Shown here: piece by piece, positions 41,529 to 50,114 of the stretch
Layout of the letters: the number at the start of each line of letters is the position of its first letter
Numbering within the stretch: position 1 is the stretch's first letter
Origin: Rufibacter glacialis
GTDB taxonomy: Bacteria; Bacteroidota; Bacteroidia; Cytophagales; Hymenobacteraceae
Assembly (NCBI RefSeq): GCF_008271745.1
Contig: NZ_VKKZ01000010.1
Location: forward strand, 897,677-961,676
Direction of reading: 5' to 3'
Length of the DNA: 64,000 nucleotides
The notes under the pieces: generated by a model
The model's database searches: none
Seen by the model: only the letters and a program-made list of their open reading frames with translations
Told to the model about the DNA's origin: nothing
Program-made: the position numbers and the translations under genes

Positions 41529-41768
41529 TGACCCTTTCGTCTCAACCGGCCTATACACCCGCGGCAGCATACAGGTCAATCAAGAAAGCCATACGCCCAA
41601 GGGCCAGGAACTTTAGCGGGAAGTCTTTCAGAAACAAACCAGCTAGAAGGCCACTAGCAATAGTAAAAAGAGCAACAGCAAAGAGCTCAACCCATAAAAA
41701 AGCCTCCGCAGGATTTACCCAACGGAGGCTTTCTTCTTCTTCTTTCTGCCTGGTAGTCAGCTGCTGAG

Positions 41769-42179
41769 TTACCGGGCAAAGGTGGTGCGGGAGCCACTTC
41801 TGCGGCTGTTGTCCACGCTCCAGATTCCGGAGCCCTGCGCCGCCATATACAGAAACAGAAAACAGTAGAGCAGCGCCAGTTCGCCCTGGTTCAAGAGGGG
41901 TGCCCAACCCTGAGAAGCGTGGGCCATGAAATAGGCCACCGCCATCATGCCACTGGCAATAAAGGCTGCCCAACTGGTGAACAAGCCAAGGGCAATCAAG
42001 AGGCCTGCCACCAGTTCAATGATTCCGGCCACGCCCATCAACGAGGCCAACGGCATAGGATCACTGCCGCCGGGCCACCCAAACAGTTTCTGGGTGCCGT
42101 GCATGGCGAACATCAGCCCCGCCACAATGCGGAGAAGCGCGTAAAAAACAGGGGAATACTTGCCTATGATTCTTTCCAT
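41769..42179 (-). CDS. DoxX family membrane protein
   Basis: A 136-residue four-helix membrane protein. The opening (YSPVFYALLRIVAGLMFAMHGTQKLFGWPGG) is the DoxX signature with the conserved His-Gly and Lys-Phe; helices continue at about 45-66 (VAGIIELVAGLLIALGL), 73-90 and 100-117. DoxX proteins are associated with thiosulphate:quinone oxidoreductase subunits and, more widely, with oxidative-stress membrane complexes. The actual partner is not visible here. Monocistronic on the minus strand. Confidence 0.9.
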   Translation of the reverse strand: MERIIGKYSPVFYALLRIVAGLMFAMHGTQKLFGWPGGSDPMPLASLMGVAGIIELVAGLLIALGLFTSWAAFIASGMMAVAYFMAHASQGWAPLLNQGELALLYCFLFLYMAAQGSGIWSVDNSRRSGSRTTFAR

Positions 42180-42532
42180 AACCTTGGACTATTAATGAAA
42201 TGCCTTTTAGGTAAACCTTTGAGAATGAACGTGTCTCTTTTGTTTACGACCCCTTTTCTATATAGTTTTGGTTTAATATAATAGCTAGCGAGACGCTCCT
42301 TCAGGGTTTAAACCTTAACCGCCTTACCTGAAGGTCCCCTTTAAAGAACTACCCTTGTAGGTAAGAGGATTTGGGGAAGACTTAAGGTCCGCCACAGACG
42401 TTAATGTTTTCAGGTTTTTTCTCTAAAAAAAGGCAGAAAACAATAAGCCATTTCTTTGCCCAACAAGGTGCAGTCAGGCTTTACCAGGAGTGTTGAGGCA
42501 GGACTATGAAAAGAAGGCAGAAAGGGACCCAG
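42180..42532. other. Gap between signal peptidase and DoxX genes
   Basis: About 350 bases. It has the DoxX promoter region (AT-rich, 42200-42290), and one 36-nt dispersed palindrome. No gene is seen. Confidence 0.5.
42406..42441. repeat. 36-nt dispersed palindrome
   Basis: GTTTTCAGGTTT, centre TTTCTCTAAAAAAA, end GGCAGAAAAC; 92 nt beyond the signal peptidase stop codon. Confidence 0.6.
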
Positions 42533-43633
42533 CTAGTGGACCCGGCTGAACAGTCGCTGCCACCTGATCTTATCCAGGAAGTGGGTGCTGGAATCAGTAG
42601 ACAGCCAGACCAGCATGGCCTTGCCCACCACGTATTCCTCCGGCACGAAACCCCAGAAGCGGGAGTCATGGGAATTGTCGCGGTTGTCGCCCATCATGAA
42701 GTAGTAGTTCTGCTGGAAGGTGTAGCGGGTGATCTCTTTTCCCTGCCGGTACAGCCGGCCGTTTTTTACCTCCAGGTCTGGGTTGTGCTCATACACCCTG
42801 ATCACCTTCTCGTACAGGGGCAAGGTACGGGGCGTGATGGCGACCGTGGCGCCGGCCCGCGGAATGTAGAGCGGGCCAAGGTTATCCTGGTTCCAGGCAT
42901 AGGTAGCCGGGGCCTGGGGGAAAACCCGCGGGTCTGCCTCGCCCGGCAAAGCCTCTAAAAGGACCACCTCTTTGATGAAATCAAAGGTGCGGAGTTGGTC
43001 GGCGGTCTGGGGCAGGGTATGCAGGTAATACCCGCCTTGGGCCGGGTACACCTCGGTGATGCCTTGCTTCCGGAAGAACTTCTCCTGCACGTATCCATCG
43101 GTTTTGATATAATAACTGAATTGAAAATTAGCACCCCGTGGGGCCGGGGTTCCGTTGAGGTAGACCTGTTTGTTCCTGATGGCCAGGGAGTCACCGGGCA
43201 GGCCAATGCAGAGTTTGATCAGGTAGGTTTTCAGGTCAATGGGACGCGTGGTTTCCTCTGGGTGGTTGAACACGACCGCATCATTTCGCTGTATCTCAGA
43301 GAAGCCGGGCAGCCGGTGGTACGGCAGCTGCACCAGGTCTGAAAAGGAGGGGAGTTGGGTGCCCCAGAGGGTTTGGTGGGTGAGCGGTACCTGCAACGGG
43401 GTGATGGGCGTGCGGGAGCCGTAGTGGAGCTTGCTCACCAAGATGTAGTCTCCCGTGAGCACCGATTTCTCCATAGAGGAACTGGGAATGGCGAAAGCCT
43501 CAAAGGTCAGCCACCGGATAAAAGTGGCGCACACCACGGCAAACACCATGGCGTCGGCCCATTCACGCAGGGCAGATTTTTTTGGCCTGGGAGCGGGTGC
43601 TTTCTTTTTAGAATTCCAGAAGGGTAAGGCCAT
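42533..43633 (-). CDS. lepB: Signal peptidase I
   Basis: A 366-residue membrane-bound leader peptidase. One helix (about 25-45) precedes the catalytic Ser53 in AIPSSSMEKSVLTGDYILVSK. The general base is Lys140 in KTYLIKLCIGLPGD; box E is GDNRDNSHDSRFWGFVPEEYVVGKA (about 320-345). An insert of roughly 100 residues between boxes D and E is typical of the long Bacteroidota form. It cleaves signal peptides from exported proteins. The usual Arg after the catalytic Lys is Leu141 here; otherwise complete. Monocistronic. Confidence 0.95.
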   Translation of the reverse strand: MALPFWNSKKKAPAPRPKKSALREWADAMVFAVVCATFIRWLTFEAFAIPSSSMEKSVLTGDYILVSKLHYGSRTPITPLQVPLTHQTLWGTQLPSFSDLVQLPYHRLPGFSEIQRNDAVVFNHPEETTRPIDLKTYLIKLCIGLPGDSLAIRNKQVYLNGTPAPRGANFQFSYYIKTDGYVQEKFFRKQGITEVYPAQGGYYLHTLPQTADQLRTFDFIKEVVLLEALPGEADPRVFPQAPATYAWNQDNLGPLYIPRAGATVAITPRTLPLYEKVIRVYEHNPDLEVKNGRLYRQGKEITRYTFQQNYYFMMGDNRDNSHDSRFWGFVPEEYVVGKAMLVWLSTDSSTHFLDKIRWQRLFSRVH

Positions 43634-43760
43634 GGCAGCTGCGGTTAAACCAAAATAGGTACATATAGAATAAAACTATATTTACTTGGATTTATTGCGG
43701 CCCGCTGGATGTGCTGTCAAGGAAAGACGGTAGGGAGAAGGTATGGTTTACTGGCATAGC

Positions 43761-43795
43761 GTTTTAGGGCTACTTCCAAAAAAAGGCCCTGAAAC
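43761..43795. repeat. 36-nt dispersed palindrome (35 nt), part of a terminator
   Basis: GTTTTAGGGCTA, centre TTCCAAAAAAA, end GGCCCTGAAAC; its right half is the left arm of the terminator of the neighbouring gene. Confidence 0.6.
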
Positions 43796-43822
43796 CGTGC
43801 TTTATGGGGCAGGTTTCAGGGC
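43786..43822 (-). terminator. Intrinsic terminator of the DUF4440/SnoaL-like gene
   Basis: An 11-bp stem (GCCCTGAAACC / GGTTTCAGGGC) with a 15-nt loop; on the minus strand it is followed by CCTTTTTTT, 26 bases past the stop codon. Confidence 0.85.
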
Positions 43823-43847
43823 ATAGCTGGGATTTCTCCACGTAAGG

Positions 43848-44243
43848 TTAATCTGGTTGGGGCTGGTTGCTGTTCCAGATGTCTTTCTGCATTTTCCAGG
43901 CGCCGTTCTCTTTTTTCCAGACCACCATGTATTTGCCCGTATCCAGAGGCTGGCCGCCCTCGGCTTTAAGGGAGTACTTCCCCAGTTCAATGGCCGTCTG
44001 CTCCAGCAGTTCCACGTCTACGGTTTCTAAGGTCATTTCTTTCACGCCCCGGTTCATCTCTGATTGCCAATACTGCCCAATGGCTTCTCTGCCTTTCACC
44101 GTATAGCTGCCGGCGGGGAGCAACAAGGCAGTGATGGTGTAGAGGGCGGCCACGCCCGCGGCATCGCCGTGGTTGAAAGCCGTGATGAATTTTAGGTTAA
44201 GGCTTCTGATGTCATCGGTAATGTCAGTGCTGAGTGCTTCCAT
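43848..44243 (-). CDS. DUF4440 / SnoaL-like (NTF2-fold) protein
   Basis: A 131-residue single-domain protein with the cone-shaped NTF2-like fold: helix IRSLNLKFITAFNHGDAAGVAALY, strand ALLLPAGSYTVKGREAIGQYWQSEM, then GVKEMTLETVDVELLEQTAIELGKYSLK and the final strands TGKYMVVWKKENGAWKMQKDIWNSN. The last motif with Trp and Asp-x-Trp is typical of DUF4440/SgcJ-type proteins, which may bind or isomerise small molecules. No catalytic residues can be assigned. Monocistronic with its own terminator. Confidence 0.88.
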   Translation of the reverse strand: MEALSTDITDDIRSLNLKFITAFNHGDAAGVAALYTITALLLPAGSYTVKGREAIGQYWQSEMNRGVKEMTLETVDVELLEQTAIELGKYSLKAEGGQPLDTGKYMVVWKKENGAWKMQKDIWNSNQPQPD

Positions 44244-44831
44244 AAGATGAAGGAGTGGAAAGAAGTGGTGGTGAACGGTACAAACGTCAATTTACAGGAG
44301 CCATTTAGCAGGTGCCAATAGGCACGGGCTGAAGCTCCCCGCCGGGGTGTCAAAAAAAAACCTTCCACAGGGAACCGCCTGCCAGGTACTTTCCTGGGTA
44401 GTACGGGTAATCTGGGGTTGGGTAGGTATTTCTGCCCAAGACCAGCTACCCGTATCTGGCAACGGAGGCAAGCTGTTTCAGGCTTGTTCCTAGGAAGATA
44501 GAAACAAACCAGAAAATAAGAAACCCCGCCAGAAGAAATAGACGGCAGGAACTGATTGCCAGGTTCTGAAAGGCTCATGGGAAAAATCGTTAAAATAAGG
44601 TAAAGACTGCCCCTGCGACGGGGGTTTCCTGCCGCCCAACTGCCTAACGGTAAGGAAAGAAATCAGGGAATAAAGCAGGTTAGAAGGGCGCGTGGCAGGT
44701 AGTTTCCCTTTGCTGGAGGGCAGGCGTAAAAAGAGCCGAAGAGCGCGGAAATAAAAACGGCGGCGGAGGAAGGAAAATGAAGTAACTTTACCAAATAAGA
44801 AACAGTAAGCTCTATCAAACAAGCACCCCCT
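44244..44831. other. Gap between divergent DUF4440 and PAS genes
   Basis: About 590 bases with no credible gene. A palindrome-like sequence of the dispersed family lies near 44475-44509 (GTTTCAGGCTTG, TTCCTAGGAA, GAAACAAAC). A promoter-like TAACTTTA is at 44783-44790, 42 bases before the PAS gene. Confidence 0.5.
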
Positions 44832-46136
44832 ATGTCGATATCTAAGGAAAGCACACCGTTCAAAGAGATTGAGAAAGCCCTTGAGAATCAGCTGAAAATA
44901 ACCAATACCATTACAGACAACGCCACGGTGGCCCTTTTCATGATGAATGACAAGGGGTACTGCACCTTTATGAACCCCGCCGCTGAAAAGATGACCGGGT
45001 TTACGTTTGCCGAGGTGCAGGAAAAACCCCTGCATTACGTCATTCACCACCACCACCCAGACGGTTCACCTTACCCCATGGAAGACTGCCCCATTGACCG
45101 GGCGCTTCCCACCAACAATAATGTACGGGCCCACCAGGATGTCTTCATCCGGAAAGACGGCACCTATTTCCCGGTGAGTTGTGCGGCTAGCCCCATCTTT
45201 GAGAATGGTGTACCCGTGGCCACCGTGATTGAAGTAAAAGACCTGACTGAGGAAAAAGAAGCGGAAAAGGCTTTGCGCGACAGCGAAGACAAGTTTCGGT
45301 TCATGGCGGAATCTTTGCCCCAGATGTTCTGGACCACCCGGGCAGATGGGTACTGTGACTACTATAACCAGAAATGGGTAGAATACACCGGAATGTCCCT
45401 GGAGCAATTGTATGGGTATGGTTGGCTGGAAACCGTGCACCCCGACGATAGAGACAAGGCGAGTGCTGCCTGGTTGCAAGCGGTAGAGAACAAAGAAGAC
45501 TACCAGGTGGAGTACCGGGTTAGGCGCGCCGATGGCAAGTTCCGGTGGCACCTGACCAAAGGACTTCCGCGGTTCAATGAAAAGAACGAGGTGATCATGT
45601 GGGTAGGTAGCACCACCGACTACCATGAGCAGAAAGGCCTGGTAGAGGAATTGGTTTCCACCAATGAAGAACTGGCGGCTTCCTTTGACCGTGAGGTAGC
45701 GGCCTCCTTGAAGGTGGAAAACCAGCGCCAGATGCTGCACGATATCTTCATGCAGGCCCCGGCCCTGATTGCTATCCAACGGGGACCAGAGCATGTGTAC
45801 GAGATGGTTAACCCAAATTACCAGAAGTTAGCCCCCGGCCGGAATTTCATTGGCCAGAAAGTAGCAGACGCCTGGCCAGAACTGAAAGAACAAGGCTTCT
45901 TTGATTTGCTTGACCAGGTGTACACCACCGGAGAGCCTTACGTAGGAAATGAATTGCCGGCAAAAATAGATCGGTATGGCAATGGGCAGTTCATAGATAC
46001 CTACTACAATTTCGTGTACCAGGCCTTCAGAGAAGAAGGTAAGATAGTGGGTATCATTACCTTCGCCTTTGAGGTAACAGAACTTGTAGAAGCAAAGCGA
46101 ACTTTACAGAAAAATGGAAACCAATCAGCCCAATAA
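44832..46136 (+). CDS. Triple-PAS sensory protein without kinase or output domain
   Basis: A 434-residue cytoplasmic protein with three PAS domains: PAS1 about 20-140 (FMMNDKGYCTFMNPAAEKMTGFTFAEV), PAS2 about 146-268 with a full PAC (FWTTRADGYCDYYNQKWVEYTGM; YRVRRADGKFRWHLTKGLP), and PAS3 about 300-425 (IFMQAPALIAIQRGPEHVYEMVNPNYQKL). Proteins of this layout in Bacteroidota usually continue into HisKA and HATPase domains. Here the frame stops about ten residues after PAS3 (FEVTELVEAKRTLQKNG), where a kinase would begin. The neighbour downstream is a CZB-like protein, not a kinase fragment, so this seems a stable kinase-free sensor, or the kinase part was lost. Confidence 0.88.
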   Translation: MSISKESTPFKEIEKALENQLKITNTITDNATVALFMMNDKGYCTFMNPAAEKMTGFTFAEVQEKPLHYVIHHHHPDGSPYPMEDCPIDRALPTNNNVRAHQDVFIRKDGTYFPVSCAASPIFENGVPVATVIEVKDLTEEKEAEKALRDSEDKFRFMAESLPQMFWTTRADGYCDYYNQKWVEYTGMSLEQLYGYGWLETVHPDDRDKASAAWLQAVENKEDYQVEYRVRRADGKFRWHLTKGLPRFNEKNEVIMWVGSTTDYHEQKGLVEELVSTNEELAASFDREVAASLKVENQRQMLHDIFMQAPALIAIQRGPEHVYEMVNPNYQKLAPGRNFIGQKVADAWPELKEQGFFDLLDQVYTTGEPYVGNELPAKIDRYGNGQFIDTYYNFVYQAFREEGKIVGIITFAFEVTELVEAKRTLQKNGNQSAQ

Positions 46137-46181
46137 CTTTGTTCGCCAATACGGGTACCATCCCACTACTTTTAGTCCCCT

Positions 46182-46550
46182 ATGCTTTATAACCAGGTGA
46201 ACCTAGACCGGTTTGATATCCAGCAAGCTAGAATCAAATTTATTTTATTCAAGTCAAAGCTGCGGGCCATTTTGTACGGCGGGGGAATGGATGAATCCAT
46301 TCTTTCTGCACGGGAGAACGCTCTGGGCCAGTGGCTCTATAATGATGCTTTAAAGAAATACGGTACTGTTCCAGAAGTAAGGGAAATCGAGAAACAGAAC
46401 CTTGCCATCACCAGCAAGGCAAAGGGGCTGGTGAATCTTTATAAATTAGGAAAGATTGATGAAGCGCGTACTGGCTTAAGGGATCTGGACCAAAACGAAG
46501 AAGAACTGAACCGTATTTTAGGAGTGCTGCAGGAGAGAACGGGCGCGTAA
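46182..46550 (+). CDS. CZB-like domain protein lacking the zinc ligands
   Basis: A 122-residue helical protein that lines up with the chemoreceptor zinc-binding (CZB) domain over nearly all its length: RIKFILFKSKLRAILYGGG, then ENALGQWLYNDALKKYGTVPEVREIEKQN, then KAKGLVNLYKLGKIDEARTGL and a final helix. The CZB hallmark HxxCxLGKWLY reads ARENALGQWLY, so the Cys is Asn. The first His (in xxDHxxWK) and the His pair of the third helix are also replaced (Phe, Asn, Thr). Fold probably kept, zinc probably not bound. It follows the PAS gene by 45 bases and should share its transcript. Confidence 0.75.
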   Translation: MLYNQVNLDRFDIQQARIKFILFKSKLRAILYGGGMDESILSARENALGQWLYNDALKKYGTVPEVREIEKQNLAITSKAKGLVNLYKLGKIDEARTGLRDLDQNEEELNRILGVLQERTGA

Positions 46551-46557
46551 CGTTTTT

Positions 46558-46620
46558 TCCTGGGTCTTAAAGCAAGAAAGGTGGGCATCTAGCCCACCTT
46601 TCTTGCTTTAAGACCCAGGA
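46558..46620. terminator. Perfect 29-bp hairpin between convergent genes
   Basis: Arms 46558-46586 and 46592-46620 are perfectly complementary around a 5-nt loop (ATCTA). The inner part (GCAAGAAAGGTGGGC / GCCCACCTTTCTTGC) is followed by TTT on both strands, so it can end transcription of both the CZB-like and qorB genes. The outer stem extends well beyond a normal terminator. Confidence 0.8.
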
Positions 46621-46666
46621 GAGAAATGTCATTTAATCTGGTAATCTTAGCCTTAGTCCGCTTTGG

Positions 46667-47530
<864 letters not shown>

Positions 47531-47760
47531 GGTTTTTGGTTTTAAGGTTATCTATGCTGTCTATCAAATGGATACGGGCAAGGGCTGGCGAAGGTGGTTT
47601 GGGCTTGCCAAAACATTCTTTGGAGAGAACCCACCGCCGTAGCACCCCAGGCCAATGCTTGGGTGCAGCCAGGGGCCTTGCGGTTGCCATGGAAGACAAC
47701 ACAAAGGTCCGGCGAAGACAGGCCAACAGAAAGGTAGGAACGCGCGGAAAGATGATACTT

Positions 47761-48630
47761 TTACGCCAACCCGGCTTGCCCACGGAACTCGGCGGGGGTA
47801 GAGCCTTGGTGACGGCGGAAATACTTGATGAAATTGGTGGGTTCCTCAAAGCCCAGCGCAAAGCCAATCTCTTTGATACTTTCAGGAGTGTGCGCCAAAA
47901 GCCGCTTCGCCTCCAGCATAACCCGGTCATCAATCATCTGCTTAGCCGACTTGCCCAGTACTTTGGAGGTGGCCTGGTTTAGCTTTTTCTCTGTCATGCC
48001 CAACTGTTCGGCGTAGAGCCCTACCTGCTTCTGGCGGCGGAACTTCTGCTCTAACAGGTCTCTGAACAGCAAGAGGGAATCCAGCTCTACAGAGGGCCGT
48101 ACCTGCGTCATAGCTTGGCTTTCTCTTTCCCGTTCAGCCAGCAGCAGAAAGGTGTGGAGCAGGTTTTTCAAAACCAAGGGCTGAACGCTATCTTGGGGGT
48201 GGGTTAGTTCAGCTTCCATCAAGGCAAGGTACTCCCGGAGCAGGGGCGACCCCTGGGGCAAGCGTAGCAGGGAGGGGGAGAACAGGTCATGGAACAGGGG
48301 GCTGCTTCTCAGGTAAGTGGCATCTGCCTCAGTTCTTATAAAGAAGCTGTCAGTGAACACCATGATCTTCCCGTCAAAGCCGCCCCGCCCATCAAACCGC
48401 TGCACCAGGTCTTTGTTCAGGAACAGGATGGTCTCTGGGGTAATGGGGACGGGCTTAAAATCTACCAGGTGCGTGGGTGCGCCCTGCTGGAACCAGAGAA
48501 TGTGGTAAAAGCCGGTGCGGTGGATGTTGGCTAAGATGCTTTTGTTGCCTTCAAACAGGTCGCGCATGCCCATGATCTCAAACTCCACGGGAAGCCCGGC
48601 TTTGAAAGCGTACCGTTTGATTTCTGCCAT
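47761..48630 (-). CDS. AraC family transcriptional regulator
   Basis: A 289-residue regulator with an N-terminal cupin-like sensing domain (about 20-150; FYHILWFQQGAPTHLVDFKPVPITPETILFLNKDLVQRF) and a C-terminal double helix-turn-helix (about 190-285; VGLYAEQLGMTEKKLNQATSKVLGKSAKQMIDDRVMLEAKRLLAHT, then IKEIGFALGFEEPTNFIKYFRRHQGSTPAEFR), which carries the AraC signature. The ATG at 48630 starts the conserved region; a longer frame to 48720 overlaps the upstream gene and a dispersed palindrome. Its likely target is the qorB gene downstream or its own promoter. Confidence 0.92.
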   Translation of the reverse strand: MAEIKRYAFKAGLPVEFEIMGMRDLFEGNKSILANIHRTGFYHILWFQQGAPTHLVDFKPVPITPETILFLNKDLVQRFDGRGGFDGKIMVFTDSFFIRTEADATYLRSSPLFHDLFSPSLLRLPQGSPLLREYLALMEAELTHPQDSVQPLVLKNLLHTFLLLAERERESQAMTQVRPSVELDSLLLFRDLLEQKFRRQKQVGLYAEQLGMTEKKLNQATSKVLGKSAKQMIDDRVMLEAKRLLAHTPESIKEIGFALGFEEPTNFIKYFRRHQGSTPAEFRGQAGLA

Positions 48631-48632
48631 TT

Positions 48633-48668
48633 GTTTACCGGCGGTTTTCGTGAAAGTACGGCTAAAAC
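48633..48668. repeat. 36-nt dispersed palindrome
   Basis: GTTTACCGGCGG, centre TTTTCGTGAAAG, end CGGCTAAAAC; it lies directly before the AraC start codon, between it and the upstream nucleotidyltransferase gene. Confidence 0.65.
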
Positions 48669-48691
48669 AACATTGCTTCCGCGGCGGCTTT

Positions 48692-49474
48692 CTACTTTTT
48701 CTGGGCCTGCATTTCCTCAAAGTAGCGCATCACCTTTTCTTCTGTCTCTTTTTGAAGGTGGATGTTTTCATAGAGCGCGGTCCTTAGCTTTCTGTACAGG
48801 TCAACGGCATGGTGTAGGCTGTCTAACAGGGCTTGCCGGTTATACTGCGGAATGGTTTGTTGCAGGAGGGCCAGGTCTTGCTGGTGCAGGTGGCGTTCTA
48901 CTTTTCTGACGCCTCTGGGCAGGTTTCCGTTTTTGATGTGCAGCAAGGGGCCAAACACCACCATCCGGAGGAATCCGAAAAAATCATAGGCCTCCAGGTT
49001 TTCACCCCGGCCAATCTTCAGCAAGGCGTAATGGACCCAAATCCAAAACCGGTCTTCTATCCATTGATAATCTGGGTAGGGAAACTGGGCGGTGGAGTTA
49101 TTCAAGACCTCCTGAAGTTGCCCTTGGGGATCAAGTAAGAGGGTGGGAGTTTCCACCCGGGTTTGAAATTCATCCAGGGTCAGGAATTTTATATCTACGT
49201 GCAGCAGGGGCTTGTCATAGAGGCAAATCAAGACCCTTGGCTCGCCCACGTGTTCTCCCGTGAAGCCAGATAACAGGTTGCCTAGCTTTTGGGCGTACGC
49301 CAGCATGTGGTCTTTGCTGCCTGACACCTTTTCTTTGGTGACCAGAACGAGGTCCAGGTCAGAGAATTCGTCTAGCTCGTTGGTAAGCCAGGAACCGCCC
49401 ACCGCTAGCCCGATCACGTTTGAATCAACTGCCAGAATCTTTCTGGCTTTTTCTGCAAAATCAACTTGCATCAT
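48692..49474 (-). CDS. Nucleotidyltransferase-domain protein (aminoglycoside adenylyltransferase-like)
   Basis: A 260-residue protein of the Pol-beta nucleotidyltransferase superfamily. The signature GGSWLTNELDEFSDLDLVLVTKEKV (about 27-51) gives the catalytic GS and DxD (D44, D46), and the third acidic residue is in LLHVDIKFL. The C-terminal helical part (residues 130-260) resembles the region that holds substrate in aminoglycoside-modifying or related enzymes. A stop/start ATGA overlap links it to the DUF5655 gene upstream, suggesting coupled translation. The acceptor is unknown; antibiotic modification is only one possibility. Confidence 0.85.
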   Translation of the reverse strand: MMQVDFAEKARKILAVDSNVIGLAVGGSWLTNELDEFSDLDLVLVTKEKVSGSKDHMLAYAQKLGNLLSGFTGEHVGEPRVLICLYDKPLLHVDIKFLTLDEFQTRVETPTLLLDPQGQLQEVLNNSTAQFPYPDYQWIEDRFWIWVHYALLKIGRGENLEAYDFFGFLRMVVFGPLLHIKNGNLPRGVRKVERHLHQQDLALLQQTIPQYNRQALLDSLHHAVDLYRKLRTALYENIHLQKETEEKVMRYFEEMQAQKK

Positions 49475-49944
49475 GGTCTTGTTTTCTTTTGGTTAGGATG
49501 GCTGCCTCGGCCTTGTGAAGACGGTGTTCCTTTCTCCGCATCAGCCTCATATGCCAGGCGCATGTAGTGTAGCACTTCCTCATTAATGTCCTCGGGCTCA
49601 TAAAGCCTTAGCCAGTGATTGGTTTGCTTTTCGCCTATCTGTCCAATTTTATGGAAGCACAGCGTATCAGCATACACCTTGCTCAGCGGAATATAAATGT
49701 CTATGAAGTTTCTCCCCAGTTTGTAGATCATGCAGAAGCGGGTGTTCTTGGCCAAGGAGAGCATAGACTTGGATGGGTGAATCCTGAAATCCCCAATGGT
49801 ACGGTACTGTTCCAGAAAATGATGGTACAGCCCAATGGTCACGTCAGACTTGCCGCGCAGAAAATCAGCCTCGGTTTTCTCCAGACAGGAATGGGTCTGG
49901 TTGGCGCGTAGGAAGGCTTGCGTGCAGGTGGGACAGGTCCACAT
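49471..49944 (-). CDS. DUF5655 family protein with Cys-rich N-terminus
   Basis: A 157-residue soluble protein. Residues 1-20 (MWTCPTCTQAFLRANQTHSC) look like a small zinc-finger knuckle (C-P-T-C, then H-S-C). Residues 30-140 form the DUF5655 core: VTIGLYHHFLEQYRTIGDFRIHPSKSMLSLAKNTRFCMIYKLGRNFIDIYI and FHKIGQIGEKQTNHWLRLYEPEDINEEVLHYMRLAYEA. DUF5655 is a domain of unknown function often seen near or fused to restriction/nucleic-acid proteins, which fits the adjacency to a nucleotidyltransferase. It is the first gene of a two-gene unit. Confidence 0.85.
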   Translation of the reverse strand: MWTCPTCTQAFLRANQTHSCLEKTEADFLRGKSDVTIGLYHHFLEQYRTIGDFRIHPSKSMLSLAKNTRFCMIYKLGRNFIDIYIPLSKVYADTLCFHKIGQIGEKQTNHWLRLYEPEDINEEVLHYMRLAYEADAEKGTPSSQGRGSHPNQKKTRP

Positions 49945-49954
49945 GGGCTTTGAC

Positions 49955-49990
49955 GTTTAGGGCTTAGTTTCTGGAAAATAGGTTGGAAAC
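49955..49990. repeat. 36-nt dispersed palindrome
   Basis: GTTTAGGGCTTA, centre GTTTCTGGAAAAT, end GGTTGGAAAC; just upstream of the DUF5655 start codon and at the right-hand boundary of the AT-rich Argonaute island. Confidence 0.65.
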
Positions 49991-50114
49991 ACATTTTCCA
50001 CTCAAGTGGTTTTGAGAATACTGTTGGTAATACTTGGATAACTATCTGGTATCCTATACTTTTTAATTCTCTATATCTATGGTGCTTTGATGTTAATGGA
50101 AATGTGTTCGTAAA

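Noticed and set aside
44490-45056. Minus-strand frame of 188 codons across the PAS gene start
   Set aside because: It is antisense to a clear PAS domain and has no recognisable content.
48631-48720. Longer start for the AraC regulator
   Set aside because: It would run through a 36-nt palindrome and into the upstream gene, and adds an unconserved Arg/Lys-rich stretch.
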